The notes: generated by a model not told the origin, from the sequence alone. A stretch of DNA of 39,584 nucleotides from Hermodarchaeum sp048939595 (GCA_048939595.1 JBHLPI010000011.1:1-39584), one strand, 5' to 3'. Counted from the first letter of the stretch, positions 23,244 through 32,755 are shown. Numbers and translations are program-made.

Positions 23244-25070
23244 ATGAATCTTGAGCAGGAACTGAAAGATTTACCTGATGCGCCAGGTGTCTACATTCTT
23301 TATGATGCAAATGATACAGTAATCTATGTGGGCAAAGCTCGATCGCTTAAGAAACGGGTTCCTGCCCATTTTCGAGGGATTGGTAGTGGCAATGTTTTCT
23401 CCCCGATTGGACATGAGGTAACAGAGCTAGAATATATGGTCACAGCAAATGAATCCGAAGCCTTGGTCCTTGAGGACAATATGATTAAGCGCTACAAACC
23501 ACGTTACAATATTCGTTTGAAGGATGACAAAAGCTTCCCTTATGTGCGGATTACGCTCCAAGAGGATTTTCCTCGAGTGGAAAAAACCCGCACGCTCGTT
23601 AATGATGGGAGTCGATACATCGGTCCCTACTCAAATGTCAAAGCTTTAGACGGGTTGTTAAAATCTATTAACCGCATCGTTCCCATTGCAACCTGTAAAC
23701 CCGTAATTGTCCCTGGTAAACGGAAACGTGCCTGTCTCAAATATGATATTGGATATTGCCCTGCACCCTGTATGAACCTGATTAGCAAAGAAGAGTATGC
23801 TGAACTTGTGCAAGAATACACTCTCATGCTCACCGGTCAACATGACGAACTCGAAGCCCATCTCCAACGCCTCATGAACAAGACCTCTAAAGTACAAGAA
23901 TTTGAAAAAGCTGCCAAATATCGAGATCGGCTCCGTGCCGTACAACGAGGCTACCAAGCCCAACGCGCTACCTACTGGAATCAACTTCCTGGTCATCGGG
24001 ACGTTTTGGGATTAGCCCGTTCGGGTGCTGATGCTCTTGTCCAGTTACTTGTAGTCCGTGAAGGGCGAGTAATTGGACAACAACCTTTCCCTCTTAGCGC
24101 TCCCTCTGAACTTCCAGATGAAACAGTTCTGGAGGCTTTCCTCAAGCAGTATTATCTCCGAGCAACCGAAATCCCTGAAGAAATCATCCTTTCCGTTCCA
24201 ATTCCAGAAATTCAGTTTCTGGAAGACTGGTTAACCCAGCGGCGCGGGGATCAACACCCAGTTACCATTGTCCATCCAACTCAAGATCCACTCTTAAGCC
24301 TTATTCAAATGGCTACTGAAAACGCCCAATTTCATCTCCACCAATTGATCGAGCGGATGGCCCGTGATGAAGGTCGAAAACAACAAGCCTATAATGATCT
24401 TACAAAAGCTCTCGATCTCCCCGAAGAACCTGCCCACATCGAAGGCTTCGATATCTCCACCCTGCAGGGGACTGAATCCGTTGGCGTCTGTGTGGTTTTC
24501 AAGGACGCCGTCCCCTTCAAGAAAGGGTATCGACGCTTCAAAATCCGTGACGTTGAAGGCCAAGATGATTTCGCTATGATTCGTGAGGTGGTCGAAAGAC
24601 GGTATCGACGACTCATTACAGAAAACAGCCCGCTTCCCAATCTCATTGTAATAGATGGCGGTCGAGGACAATTGAATATGGCACTAAAAGCCCTCGAGAC
24701 AGTTGGGGCCTTCGAAATTCCTGTGATAGGTTTAGCCAAAGGCGAACGACCTGAACCTGATATAGTGTATGTGCCTGGTCAGAAGACACCTGTTAATCTT
24801 GCAGGTGATAGTCAAGGTCTGCGATTATTGATGCGAGTTCGTGATGAAGCCCACCGCTTTGCTATTTCGTATCATCGAAAGATTCGGCAAATTAAGGGAA
24901 TGAAACTTACTTTGACTGATATCCCAGGTGTTGGAGTAAAACGTGCCACTCTTCTACTCCAACACTTCGGAAATCGAGAGACACTTGCCAAAGCCTCGGT
25001 TGATGAAATTGCTGCGGTCCCTGGAATAACTAAAAAACTTGCCGAAGACATTGCGGAGCATTTCTCGTAA
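23244..25070 (+). CDS. uvrC: UvrABC excinuclease subunit C
   Basis: 608 aa. Makes the dual incision around damage in the UvrB-DNA complex. The N-terminal GIY-YIG nuclease spans about residues 11-90 (PDAPGVYILYD...VIYVGKARSLKKRV); a UVR motif EFEKAAKYRDRLRAV binds UvrB. The C-terminal RNase-H-like nuclease has acidic residues in GFDISTLQG and VIDGGRGQLNMAL and the later DEAHRFAISYHRK. A C-terminal helix-hairpin-helix pair (DIPGVGVKRATLLLQHFG and AAVPGITKKLAEDIAE) binds DNA. Full length with all catalytic positions present, so the excision system should be functional. ATG 23244. Confidence 0.97.
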   Translation: MNLEQELKDLPDAPGVYILYDANDTVIYVGKARSLKKRVPAHFRGIGSGNVFSPIGHEVTELEYMVTANESEALVLEDNMIKRYKPRYNIRLKDDKSFPYVRITLQEDFPRVEKTRTLVNDGSRYIGPYSNVKALDGLLKSINRIVPIATCKPVIVPGKRKRACLKYDIGYCPAPCMNLISKEEYAELVQEYTLMLTGQHDELEAHLQRLMNKTSKVQEFEKAAKYRDRLRAVQRGYQAQRATYWNQLPGHRDVLGLARSGADALVQLLVVREGRVIGQQPFPLSAPSELPDETVLEAFLKQYYLRATEIPEEIILSVPIPEIQFLEDWLTQRRGDQHPVTIVHPTQDPLLSLIQMATENAQFHLHQLIERMARDEGRKQQAYNDLTKALDLPEEPAHIEGFDISTLQGTESVGVCVVFKDAVPFKKGYRRFKIRDVEGQDDFAMIREVVERRYRRLITENSPLPNLIVIDGGRGQLNMALKALETVGAFEIPVIGLAKGERPEPDIVYVPGQKTPVNLAGDSQGLRLLMRVRDEAHRFAISYHRKIRQIKGMKLTLTDIPGVGVKRATLLLQHFGNRETLAKASVDEIAAVPGITKKLAEDIAEHFS

Positions 25071-25141
25071 ATATCCCCTAATTTGATGATTTATCTTCTA
25101 TTCTTGTTATTTGGTTCGCAGCTTTCTTCTTAGTATGAAAT

Positions 25142-25855
25142 TTAAAAGATGAGAACGATGATGCTAAGGGAGAGAAGGAAAAGGGCAAGGTAGTAAGTGG
25201 GAAAGATGAAGAGTTCTGCTTTGTTGAAGTGATGATGAAACTCTTTGATGAACAGGGTTAGGTCTGAAACAACAAAGAAAAATGCGCCAAGTACCGGAAT
25301 GAATCCAAGGAGAACACCAGTAGCAAGCCACAACATTAGCGCACTGCAGAAAGTGAGGGAAACGGTAATTGAATAGACAGTGATGGGAATTTTCATGGTC
25401 CCAAAACCGTTGTCTGAAGAATCAATAAAGTGAGTATTGAAGATAATGACAAGCAACCACGCGATGAATGCGGTTATAAAGGCGGCTATTGGAAGAAAGG
25501 AAACACCAAGGAAAATGCTTTGCCATATGAAATTTCCGATAAAAAGTATTTGAGCGATGAGAAAGAGAATACCACCAACGAGCAATTTAATCTCCATGCC
25601 GATATCTCCAAGGAAACAGAAAATAAACGCAACAGCAAGAAGAATGTAAAATAGACTATTAGTAGGTCGAAAGAGCAAAACAACAATCGCTGCAGCTACT
25701 GCAGGAAGAAATTTGATTACCATGAAAGCAGGTGTAGGTATTTTAGAAAGCCATTCTTTTTGAAAAGTAATTTCATTTTCACGAACTGATTTTGTAATTG
25801 TTGATACTACTGCAATCACCCAAAAGATTACAGCATAAGGAATCAAGAACAACAT
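25142..25855 (-). CDS. YhhN/TMEM86-family membrane protein
   Basis: 237 aa with about eight membrane helices. FCFLGDIGMEIK (centre) and FFFVVSDLTLFIKEF (near the C-terminus) correspond to the two conserved aspartate-containing motifs of YhhN/TMEM86 proteins (G-D-x-x-L... and S-D...). Vertebrate TMEM86 members are lysoplasmalogenases; the archaeal substrate is unknown, since archaeal lipids are ether lipids of a different kind. Convergent with uvrC (71-nt gap) and 52 nt upstream of the leuD-type stop on the same strand. Confidence 0.75.
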   Translation of the reverse strand: MLFLIPYAVIFWVIAVVSTITKSVRENEITFQKEWLSKIPTPAFMVIKFLPAVAAAIVVLLFRPTNSLFYILLAVAFIFCFLGDIGMEIKLLVGGILFLIAQILFIGNFIWQSIFLGVSFLPIAAFITAFIAWLLVIIFNTHFIDSSDNGFGTMKIPITVYSITVSLTFCSALMLWLATGVLLGFIPVLGAFFFVVSDLTLFIKEFHHHFNKAELFIFPTYYLALFLLSLSIIVLIF

Positions 25856-25907
25856 ACTGCAAGGATATGCTATGTTTTGCTTAAGAGTGTTTGATTTTCA
25901 AAAGAAC

Positions 25908-26426
25908 TTAGGTTCTTAATTTTGTTTTAAGGAGTGGGATAGCTCCTCCTGCTTTTAGGTATTCAAGAAGAAATGAAGGGATTTCTTTAAAAGAGTGGAT
26001 TTTTTTGGTGCTTTTGTTTATTAAAATCCCCTCTCTCAGTGATACTTCGAGTATGTCCCCCTCACGAATTAAATCTGGGTCTTTTATAAGATTGGGTAAT
26101 TCTATTGCCGGAATGCCTATATTATACGCGTTGCGAAAGAAAATTCTAGCAAAGGATGCAGCAACGATGGCACCAACTCCTATTTGATGAAGAATTGCTG
26201 GTGCTTCTTCACGACTTGAACCGATACCAAAGTGGTCATCTGCTACAATTATATCACCTGGTTGAACCTTCTTCGCAAATTCCGGGCGAAGATGCTCAAA
26301 AGCAAATGGAGTTAATTCACTGATGGAGATTTTAGTTAGGTGAATACCGGAAATGATATCATCCGTACTGATATTACTACCAAATCGCCAGACCTTTCCT
26401 ATTATTGGCGTTTCTGGTTTTACCAT
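25908..26426 (-). CDS. leuD: 3-isopropylmalate dehydratase / homoaconitase-type small subunit
   Basis: 172 aa. Swivelling domain of an aconitase-type dehydratase that isomerises 2-isopropylmalate or a homologue. Visible: FGSNISTDDIISGIHLTK (near 14-31), the family core DDHFGIGSSREEAP and the A-x-S-F-A-R-I-F-F-R-N-A-x-N-x-G-I-P block. Five bases separate it from the large subunit, so the two are co-translated partners. The substrate loop after DDI (ISGIHLTKI) does not let me choose between leucine (isopropylmalate), homoaconitate or citramalate chemistry. Confidence 0.88.
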   Translation of the reverse strand: MVKPETPIIGKVWRFGSNISTDDIISGIHLTKISISELTPFAFEHLRPEFAKKVQPGDIIVADDHFGIGSSREEAPAILHQIGVGAIVAASFARIFFRNAYNIGIPAIELPNLIKDPDLIREGDILEVSLREGILINKSTKKIHSFKEIPSFLLEYLKAGGAIPLLKTKLRT

Positions 26427-26431
26427 GATGT

Positions 26432-27694
26432 CTAGTTGCCTCCACGGGGATCAGTAATTTTACCAGTTATTGCACTAGCAGCAACCGTGGCAGGGGAAGC
26501 GAGGTAAATTTGGGCTTCAGGACTTCCCATCCGTCCTGGAAAGTTTCGGTTCGTGGTACTCACGCATACTTCATCCGGAGCAGGAAGCCCGCAATGGCCA
26601 CCAAAGCATGCCCCACATGTTGCTGGTCCAATCGTAGCTCCTGCCTTAACAAGAGTTCCAATCGTCCCATCTTCCAGAGCAGCATGATAGATCTGCCGAC
26701 TAGCAGGAATCACAATAAATCGAACACTGGATGCCACTTGATGCCCCGACACGATTCTAGCAGCTATTTGCAAATCCTCAAGTCGCCCATTCGTACAAGA
26801 GCCTAAATAGGCTTGATCTATCAGCGTGCCAGCAACTTCCGTTACAGGAACTGCTTGCGTAGGTAGGGATGGTGTTGCAACCTGTGGAGCCAAGTCTGAA
26901 ATGTTAATTTCAAGAGTCTGATGATAATTAGCGTTCTCATCGGGATAAATAGCAGTGAATTTCTGTTTGGTTCGTGTCTGAACATAGTTGATAATACGCT
27001 TATCGGGTGGAATTAGGGCGGCCATAGCGCCTGCTTCAATAGCCATGTTGGTGAGCGTCATCCAGGCATCCAGGCTAAGCTTTGATAAAGTATCTCCATG
27101 ATATTCTATTGCTTGAAAAGTTGCTCCCTCCACACCTAGCCGGGCTAGTGTATGAAGGATGACATCCTTACTCATCACATTGAGTGGAAGTGATCCATAG
27201 TAAGTAATCTTAACGGATTCGGGGACTCGGAACCACAGCCGCCCGGTCGCTAATACAATCGCCATGTCAGTGGCTCCAATTCCCGTCGCGAGCGCTCCAA
27301 ATGCCCCTGCGGTTGTTGTATGGGAATCTGTCCCCACAACAAGCTCACCTGGGCGTATGTGCCCCTCTTCAACAAGAACTTGGTGGCATATTCCTCGCCC
27401 TGCATCATAGAAATGCTCAATCTTGAAGTCCTTGACGAATTTCCGAATTTGTTGATGAATCGTAGCCGATTCCACAGTGGAAGCAGGAACCCAATGGTCC
27501 AATATAATCACGACACGGCTAGGATCCCAAATCTGTTTTACCCCCGCTTCCTCTAGGTGGGGGAGCACACGGCTTCCCATCATCTCATGCGACATGGCAA
27601 CATCAATGGACGCTTCAATGATTTCTCCCGGCTCGATGGATTTCTTGTCCGTGTGGTTGAGTAGAATTTTTTCAGCCATTGTCTGGTTGGGCAT
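26432..27694 (-). CDS. leuC: 3-isopropylmalate dehydratase / homoaconitase-type large subunit
   Basis: 420 aa, the short archaeal/bacterial two-subunit type. [4Fe-4S] ligands expected at C300 (YLGSCTNGR), C360 and C363 (GPATCGAC), all present. Substrate-binding landmarks DHWVP, GTDSHTTTAGAFGALATGIGATD and NRNFPGRMGSP are intact. Upstream gene (isopropylmalate-dehydrogenase type) ends seven bases earlier and the small subunit follows, giving an operon leuB-leuC-leuD in transcript order. Start at ATG 27694; the in-frame ATG at residue 6 is an alternative. No leuA-type synthase is in the window. Confidence 0.9.
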   Translation of the reverse strand: MPNQTMAEKILLNHTDKKSIEPGEIIEASIDVAMSHEMMGSRVLPHLEEAGVKQIWDPSRVVIILDHWVPASTVESATIHQQIRKFVKDFKIEHFYDAGRGICHQVLVEEGHIRPGELVVGTDSHTTTAGAFGALATGIGATDMAIVLATGRLWFRVPESVKITYYGSLPLNVMSKDVILHTLARLGVEGATFQAIEYHGDTLSKLSLDAWMTLTNMAIEAGAMAALIPPDKRIINYVQTRTKQKFTAIYPDENANYHQTLEINISDLAPQVATPSLPTQAVPVTEVAGTLIDQAYLGSCTNGRLEDLQIAARIVSGHQVASSVRFIVIPASRQIYHAALEDGTIGTLVKAGATIGPATCGACFGGHCGLPAPDEVCVSTTNRNFPGRMGSPEAQIYLASPATVAASAITGKITDPRGGN

Positions 27695-27701
27695 TGGTTT
27701 C

Positions 27702-28880
27702 TCACAACTCCTTCATTTGTTGTTTTACAATCTTCTTAATGGCTGTTCCGACTTGCTTCGTCGTGGAAGGGCGAACTTCGGCAAAAGCACCCACACACAA
27801 ATCATAGGTGCGGATTTGTGTCTGTACGAGAACCTGAATTACCGCTGCTTCAATGATGGAAGCAGCTTTTACTGCGGCTTTATCGTTGTGTTGTTCTCCA
27901 AGCCATTCGAGCATCATCTTTGCTGCTAGAATCGCTGCAATAGGATTCGCCCGGTGTTTTCCCGAATGACGCGGAGCAGATCCATGAATAGGTTCAAACA
28001 TGGCATGAGTATCTCCTATGTTCCCTCCGGCTGCGACTCCCATACCTCCTTGGATTCCAGCACCAAGATCAGAAATAATGTCTCCATACATATTCGGGGT
28101 CACGATCACATTATAATATTCGGGGCGACGGAGACACCACATTGTCCAAGCATCAACATAAGCAAAATCAGGCACAATTTTGGGAAAGGCATGTGTTCGT
28201 TCCTCAAAGACACGCCGAAAAAGCTGATCACCAATCAACACATTACTTTTATCCACACAGGTGACCCGTTTCTTCCCATCACTAGGAGAACCTTGTTTCC
28301 GTTTCAAAGCTAAGTTAATGGCATACTGAATGACGCGTTCTGAACCCAGACGTGAAATGGGTCGCATATCAATTGCAAGCTCTTCGCGTTCGTTTTCACC
28401 ATAATGCTTGCCAATCCCCGCATACAACCCCTCTGTGTTTTCTCGAACAATCACGAAGTCAATGTCTTGGGATCCTTTATTGGCTAGCGGAGTGGGAACA
28501 CCTGGATATAATTTCACAGGTCTTAAATTAGCATATAATTCAAGTTCGCGTCGCTGACCTAACACCACCGCAGCACCCGCTAGCTGTCCATCATCACGGC
28601 GTATCGGCTCTCCTGGCGATTTCTCCCACCCTACAGCACCCAAAAGGATTGCATCGGCTTCCTGTTTGGAGAAGACTTCAGCTTCTCCTGGCCATTCAAC
28701 ACCGGTTTCTAAGAAGTACTTCCCACCACAAGGGAATTCATGAAAAGAAAGATTAAGACCAGAGGTGCCTGCGTTAACCGTCTTTAATATCACGATGGCT
28801 TCTTGTATGACCTCGGGTCCAATTCCGTCGCCCGGTAACACTTGGATCTTATACGTGCGTACCACAGGAATCCGTTCCAC
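27702..28880 (-). CDS. leuB: Isopropylmalate / homoisocitrate / isocitrate-type beta-decarboxylating dehydrogenase
   Basis: 392 aa. Oxidative decarboxylation of a 3-substituted malate with NAD(P)+. Visible: VLPGDGIGPEVI near the N-terminus, the substrate arginines in YANLRPVKLY, VRENTEGLYAG, the catalytic lysine in VDKSNVL and metal-binding aspartates in MYGDIISDLGAG, then EPIHGSAP. RENTEGLY occurs in archaeal IPMDH and in homoisocitrate and isocitrate dehydrogenases, so the symbol is by operon context with leuCD-type genes. GTG 28880 is the likely start; a TATA-like CTTAAAG lies about 20 nt upstream on the minus strand. First gene of the three-gene operon. Confidence 0.85.
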   Translation of the reverse strand: MERIPVVRTYKIQVLPGDGIGPEVIQEAIVILKTVNAGTSGLNLSFHEFPCGGKYFLETGVEWPGEAEVFSKQEADAILLGAVGWEKSPGEPIRRDDGQLAGAAVVLGQRRELELYANLRPVKLYPGVPTPLANKGSQDIDFVIVRENTEGLYAGIGKHYGENEREELAIDMRPISRLGSERVIQYAINLALKRKQGSPSDGKKRVTCVDKSNVLIGDQLFRRVFEERTHAFPKIVPDFAYVDAWTMWCLRRPEYYNVIVTPNMYGDIISDLGAGIQGGMGVAAGGNIGDTHAMFEPIHGSAPRHSGKHRANPIAAILAAKMMLEWLGEQHNDKAAVKAASIIEAAVIQVLVQTQIRTYDLCVGAFAEVRPSTTKQVGTAIKKIVKQQMKEL

Positions 28881-28920
28881 GTAACCTGTTCACTTTAAGC
28901 TATACAAAGTTTCCGACCTG

Positions 28921-29343
28921 TCACTTATCCGTAAGATTCAGAAGCATTACTGCCGCAATGAGAGTAAAGAAATCAGGAATCATGAAGAAGGGGCCTAAAC
29001 TAGCCCCACGAACACCAAAAAGTTGGTGAAGGAGGGGGTGAGAGGAGAGAACTTGGAGTAGGAGAGCCAAAGAGAAAATGACTAGCCCTAAGGTGAATTT
29101 GGATCGAGTGACCCGGTAGATATCTACGTAGATTATCAGGAGTATAATGAGTAAGGCTGCGTTGACTGATGTGAGAATCGTCTTCAAGGTGAAAATGAAT
29201 GGAAAATCAGGGGGAGAAGCCGGGGGTGGAGGTGGCATGTTAAAAATTGCCCAAGCTAAGGCCAGGACAATTACAATAAGGACGATTCCGACGATGAGCC
29301 AGGGCTTCAAATATTTCTGTGTCGATTCTTTCATCTTGATCAC
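28921..29343 (-). CDS. Small four-helix membrane protein paired with a wHTH regulator
   Basis: 140 aa with four hydrophobic helices (about 14-33, 47-67, 80-98 and 116-135) and a proline-rich loop FNMPPPPPASPPDFPF. Its start overlaps the stop of the upstream wHTH gene by 4 nt, a translational-coupling arrangement. Such regulator/membrane-protein pairs are frequent in archaea and suggest a membrane signal acting on the regulator, but no function is known for this protein. Confidence 0.6.
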   Translation of the reverse strand: MIKMKESTQKYLKPWLIVGIVLIVIVLALAWAIFNMPPPPPASPPDFPFIFTLKTILTSVNAALLIILLIIYVDIYRVTRSKFTLGLVIFSLALLLQVLSSHPLLHQLFGVRGASLGPFFMIPDFFTLIAAVMLLNLTDK

Positions 29344-29654
29344 TCCTTTTTACCACGGTTTTGGATTTTTTCCCATATCTCCTCAAAGATTTCGTAATTG
29401 GCTTCCATGCGTGGCGACAGCATATAGGTCACGCCGTATGTTTCACCTAAGGAAGTAATAATGCCATTCTCGCTTAGGAGTTTGATGTGGTGGCGAATAG
29501 TATGGTAATCTAAGTTAAGCGAATTCGCTAGCTGGTTGGCATTTTGGGGCATCTCTTTTAATTCAAGGATGATGTATCCCCGGCTGATTCCTCCACGAGT
29601 GCCAGCAATCAGCCATCCGATGAGATGCCGCAGAGGGCGGATATGCGCAGCCAT
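29340..29654 (-). CDS. Winged-helix transcriptional regulator (ArsR/MarR-like fold, archaeal type)
   Basis: 104 aa. LIAGTRGGISRGYIILELKE (about 15-34) followed by NANQLANSLNLDYHTIRHHI and a wing (LLSENGIITSLGETYGVTYML) is a compact archaeal wHTH whose recognition helix is in LDYHTIRHHIKLL. A helical tail (EIFEEIWEKIQNR) may dimerise. Overlaps the downstream membrane protein by four bases. An 8-bp palindrome 38 bp upstream may be its own operator or TATA element. Confidence 0.8.
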   Translation of the reverse strand: MAAHIRPLRHLIGWLIAGTRGGISRGYIILELKEMPQNANQLANSLNLDYHTIRHHIKLLSENGIITSLGETYGVTYMLSPRMEANYEIFEEIWEKIQNRGKKE

Positions 29655-29691
29655 CGATTCCGCTCCACAGAATTAACCTATGAAGCAATCT

Positions 29692-29699
29692 GTTATAAC
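29692..29699. promoter_or_regulatory. GTTATAAC palindrome upstream of the wHTH gene
   Basis: Perfect 8-bp palindrome with a second AT-rich box (AGTTTATTA on the minus strand, about 29705-29713) next to it. Either could be the TATA element of the wHTH operon; the palindrome also suits autoregulation. Functional assignment is weak. Confidence 0.3.
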
Positions 29700-29753
29700 T
29701 GTAATAAACTATGTGCCCCCATTCAACATGTTACTTAGAGAATACACCTCCAA

Positions 29754-31271
29754 TCAAAATGTAATGCTGGTAGCCGCATATTGTATGATGCTAGGCTTAG
29801 GATAGAGTTCAACCAAGATGTATACATTACCTTCGAATAGGATGCTGTAATTTCCAGGGGGAAGCTGCCCTTGTACGAAAATTCCATACACGTGTGAATA
29901 GGATTGCCAAAGATCTGCGGAGAGTTGCTGACCCAAGCCCACGATATCGGTGTTCTCCACATATTGAATCCAATAGCCAATACCTTGTTGGTTTGAAATA
30001 ACAATTACTGAGTTAGGACCGATAAACGCTCGCATGTTCACCAGGTCCTGATAGGCCACGAAGCTAATCGTGGGCTGGAGGGACATTGCAGTCTGAAAAC
30101 TTTGGGCAACGTAGATTCCTACACATAAGACGATGAGTATAATGGTCAGCACTTTCGCTGCGGGTAAGTCTTGTCGCCATAGAAGTGTTAGCCCATAGCT
30201 CAATATCACTGCTGCAGGAATCGTCAGCATTAGCATAAATCGTGTCAAGTACTCCGTGGGAATAAGAGGAAAACTGAGGATAGCACCAATGATAGTTACT
30301 GCCACCAACAGCACCAGAGCTTCCTTTTCATGCTTCTTCCAGACATAAAGCGAAAGAATTGTCCCAATTGAAAGAAGCACTAGAATGGCTCCCCAGCCAC
30401 CTACAAGAGAGAGGGCAAAGAAGTTGTTTATTACTGGCCCACCTGGACCGGCGATTGGTGGTTGGGAAACACTGTTGTTCTGAGACTCCGTTAAAGTATT
30501 CAGAAACGAGAAAACCTTCGAGAAATCAGAGAAGAACCAGCTGAAAAACGTTGCAGCGATAAGCACAAACACTACTATTACCACTCCCAAGACGCTCATG
30601 GTCTGTAACACTGCTTTGCGATTCTGGCTTCTAAGAATACCTAGCACCGTGTAAAGCAGGAGAAACAATATGGCAACACCAAAGACGAGAATGTGCGTTA
30701 ATCCTGTAAGTAATAAGAATATGGTGGCAAGCCCCAGACTCCCTCTATTATATCCTGAAAACGTCAGGTCATGCAGGAAATAGATGAACGCCAATAACCA
30801 AGCAATTCCAATCGCGTTTTTGATGAAATCACTGATCATGCGTAAGTATAGGGGTGAGAAAATGATGAACAGCATAGCAAGATAACCTGCAAGCATGCTC
30901 TTTCCCACTCGTTTCATTAGGAAATAAGCTGGAATTGCCGTAAGAGCGCAGAAAAAGGCGATACCTACCTTGACACCAACTATAATATCACCATAAAGGA
31001 GTGTAGTAATTGTCAGAAGAAAGAACGTAAGAGGGGGATCTCCGTACACCAGGGTCCCTGATTGTAAGAGTGATTGTACTTGAATTAGATAGTAGGGACC
31101 ATCTATCATCAGCATTAATGGAAATCGAAAATAGAACCATAGATAAAATCCAAAGCCCAAGCAAAAGATCAAGGAAACAAAGACAGCTTCTATCCAATGT
31201 TCATTGAGTTTCTGGACTATTTTGCCAAGAAACGCGTTATCATGTAATCTAGTTCCAACATTTCTCACCAT
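29754..31271 (-). CDS. Polytopic membrane protein, candidate GT-C glycosyltransferase
   Basis: 505 aa with about 11-12 membrane helices. After the first helix the loop contains MIDGPYYLIQVQSLLQSG (D57) and then YGDPPLTFF, the arrangement of an acidic residue in the first extracytoplasmic loop that is typical of GT-C enzymes (PMT/ArnT/STT3-like, using lipid-linked sugars). The C-terminal 120 residues form a soluble extracytoplasmic domain with VVISNQQGIGYWIQYVENTD and a beta-rich end. I infer transfer of a sugar from a polyprenyl carrier to a surface molecule; acceptor unknown. ATG 31271. The 266-bp gap beyond it shows nothing else. Confidence 0.55.
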   Translation of the reverse strand: MVRNVGTRLHDNAFLGKIVQKLNEHWIEAVFVSLIFCLGFGFYLWFYFRFPLMLMIDGPYYLIQVQSLLQSGTLVYGDPPLTFFLLTITTLLYGDIIVGVKVGIAFFCALTAIPAYFLMKRVGKSMLAGYLAMLFIIFSPLYLRMISDFIKNAIGIAWLLAFIYFLHDLTFSGYNRGSLGLATIFLLLTGLTHILVFGVAILFLLLYTVLGILRSQNRKAVLQTMSVLGVVIVVFVLIAATFFSWFFSDFSKVFSFLNTLTESQNNSVSQPPIAGPGGPVINNFFALSLVGGWGAILVLLSIGTILSLYVWKKHEKEALVLLVAVTIIGAILSFPLIPTEYLTRFMLMLTIPAAVILSYGLTLLWRQDLPAAKVLTIILIVLCVGIYVAQSFQTAMSLQPTISFVAYQDLVNMRAFIGPNSVIVISNQQGIGYWIQYVENTDIVGLGQQLSADLWQSYSHVYGIFVQGQLPPGNYSILFEGNVYILVELYPKPSIIQYAATSITF

Positions 31272-31537
31272 ACATCCATCCTGGACTTCACCTTATTCGT
31301 TTTAACTGCCTGATGATAGGCACAATGGCAATCAATACTTTCTTCTTTAGGTCCATTTTTTCAATAGGCAATTGCTGCTGGGATCACTTCAAAAAATGAA
31401 CATAAAAACAAATTTCCAAAATAGACCCAAATCTTCACCAAATCTTGCTCAGTCTCATCCAGAGTCTGATTAGTTTCTCCTAGCCAGTTCTTCTCATATA
31501 GAGAAAATACTCGATGAAGAGAAATTTAAATCTCAAT

Positions 31538-32755
31538 CTATTCTAGTGCTTCTTCCACGAACTGGATTAAGTCAACCATTTTTAGCTTTGATCCGCTCTT
31601 CTCAATCGCTAATTGCAATGATGTCTCACAGAAGGGGCATGCACTAACAAGATGAGTCGCGCCAGTCGCTTCCGCTTCCCTGATGCGTTCAATGGAAGTT
31701 TCGAGGGTCCAGTCAGGGAATTGAGCTCGGGCTCCACCACCTGCGCCACAGCACCAGCTGTTTTCGCGGTTACGCGGCATTTCGACAAAGTTGTCTCCAA
31801 GGAGTGTACGCAAGATTTTCCGTGGGACTTCGAACCATTCAGCTTTTTCTTTCCGGTTCTTGATTAGTTCTCCGACATGGCGTCCATAATGGCAGGGATC
31901 ATGATAGGTTGCTTTGATACCTTTCAAAGGTTTGAGCTTACCTTTACCTGCTTCAAGTGCTTCAGCAATGAAGTTGACACTATGTTTAACTTCGAAGGGT
32001 AGAGGGCCATAATATTTGGGCCAGTCGCGTTTCATGGTGCGGAAGCATCCAGCACAGGAAGAGACAACGGTTTTCGCATCAGAGTTTTTGAAGAGCTCAA
32101 CATTATGCGTGACATATTCATCTACCAAATCCAGCTTTCCAACTCGCATAAGTGGTGAACAACAGCAGTACTCATCATCTTTGACAGTAAAATCAATTCC
32201 CAGTTTCTGCATTACCCTAAGAGTTGAAACCGCTAACTCTTGTAACCGATACGATGCGGTGCATCCTACGAAATAAATCACATCTGCCTTATCTTTCATT
32301 TTGAATTCCTTAGGAATCCAATCAGTCCGGCACGCGTGGTCTTCATTGTAAGGATTGCGTTTAATCTCAGTAGCTTTAGCATACCCTTGTTGTTTGTCGA
32401 GGGGACCAACACCCGCTTTGACAGCTTCTGCTCGCATGGCTTCTATGATATCGACCGTTGGTAGTTCGTTTTCACATTGGGTTTCACAATTACCGCAGGT
32501 CGAGCAACGGAAGAGAAGATCGCCAATATCTTTGTCAATTTTATAATTACCGTTGAGTATGGCGCGGGCTAGCCACATTTTAGCGCCGCCACTATACGCC
32601 TCCCATTCCATGGCGTTCCAAGCGGGACATCCTGTTTCAAAGCCACCTTTGGGATTAGCGGCGTCGGCAATTGTACAGGCTTTACAGTGAATGCAACGAG
32701 CGATTTCGAGCTCAAAATCTTTGAGTTCAGTTTTGGGTTTTTCGGGTTCGGTCAT
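31538..32755 (-). CDS. Fe-S oxidoreductase with two 4Fe-4S ferredoxin motifs and CCG domains (HdrD/GlpC/GlcF-like)
   Basis: 405 aa from ATG 32755, chosen because GGAGG lies 9 nt upstream (32765-32769); an in-frame start at 32797 would be 14 residues longer without that site. The N-terminus holds C21-x2-C24-x2-C27 with C43, and C84-x2-C87-x2-C90-x3-C94, two [4Fe-4S] sites. The C-terminal half has CCG-domain cysteine clusters (CCCSPL, SSCAGCFRTM, HDPCHYGRH, WCCGAGGG, SACPFC), as in HdrD, GlpC and GlcF/LldE, which take electrons from a flavoprotein. The FAD oxidase at 33737 lies on the same strand about 1 kb upstream and is the likely partner. No membrane helix, so soluble or peripherally attached. 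Confidence 0.8.
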   Translation of the reverse strand: MTEPEKPKTELKDFELEIARCIHCKACTIADAANPKGGFETGCPAWNAMEWEAYSGGAKMWLARAILNGNYKIDKDIGDLLFRCSTCGNCETQCENELPTVDIIEAMRAEAVKAGVGPLDKQQGYAKATEIKRNPYNEDHACRTDWIPKEFKMKDKADVIYFVGCTASYRLQELAVSTLRVMQKLGIDFTVKDDEYCCCSPLMRVGKLDLVDEYVTHNVELFKNSDAKTVVSSCAGCFRTMKRDWPKYYGPLPFEVKHSVNFIAEALEAGKGKLKPLKGIKATYHDPCHYGRHVGELIKNRKEKAEWFEVPRKILRTLLGDNFVEMPRNRENSWCCGAGGGARAQFPDWTLETSIERIREAEATGATHLVSACPFCETSLQLAIEKSGSKLKMVDLIQFVEEALE

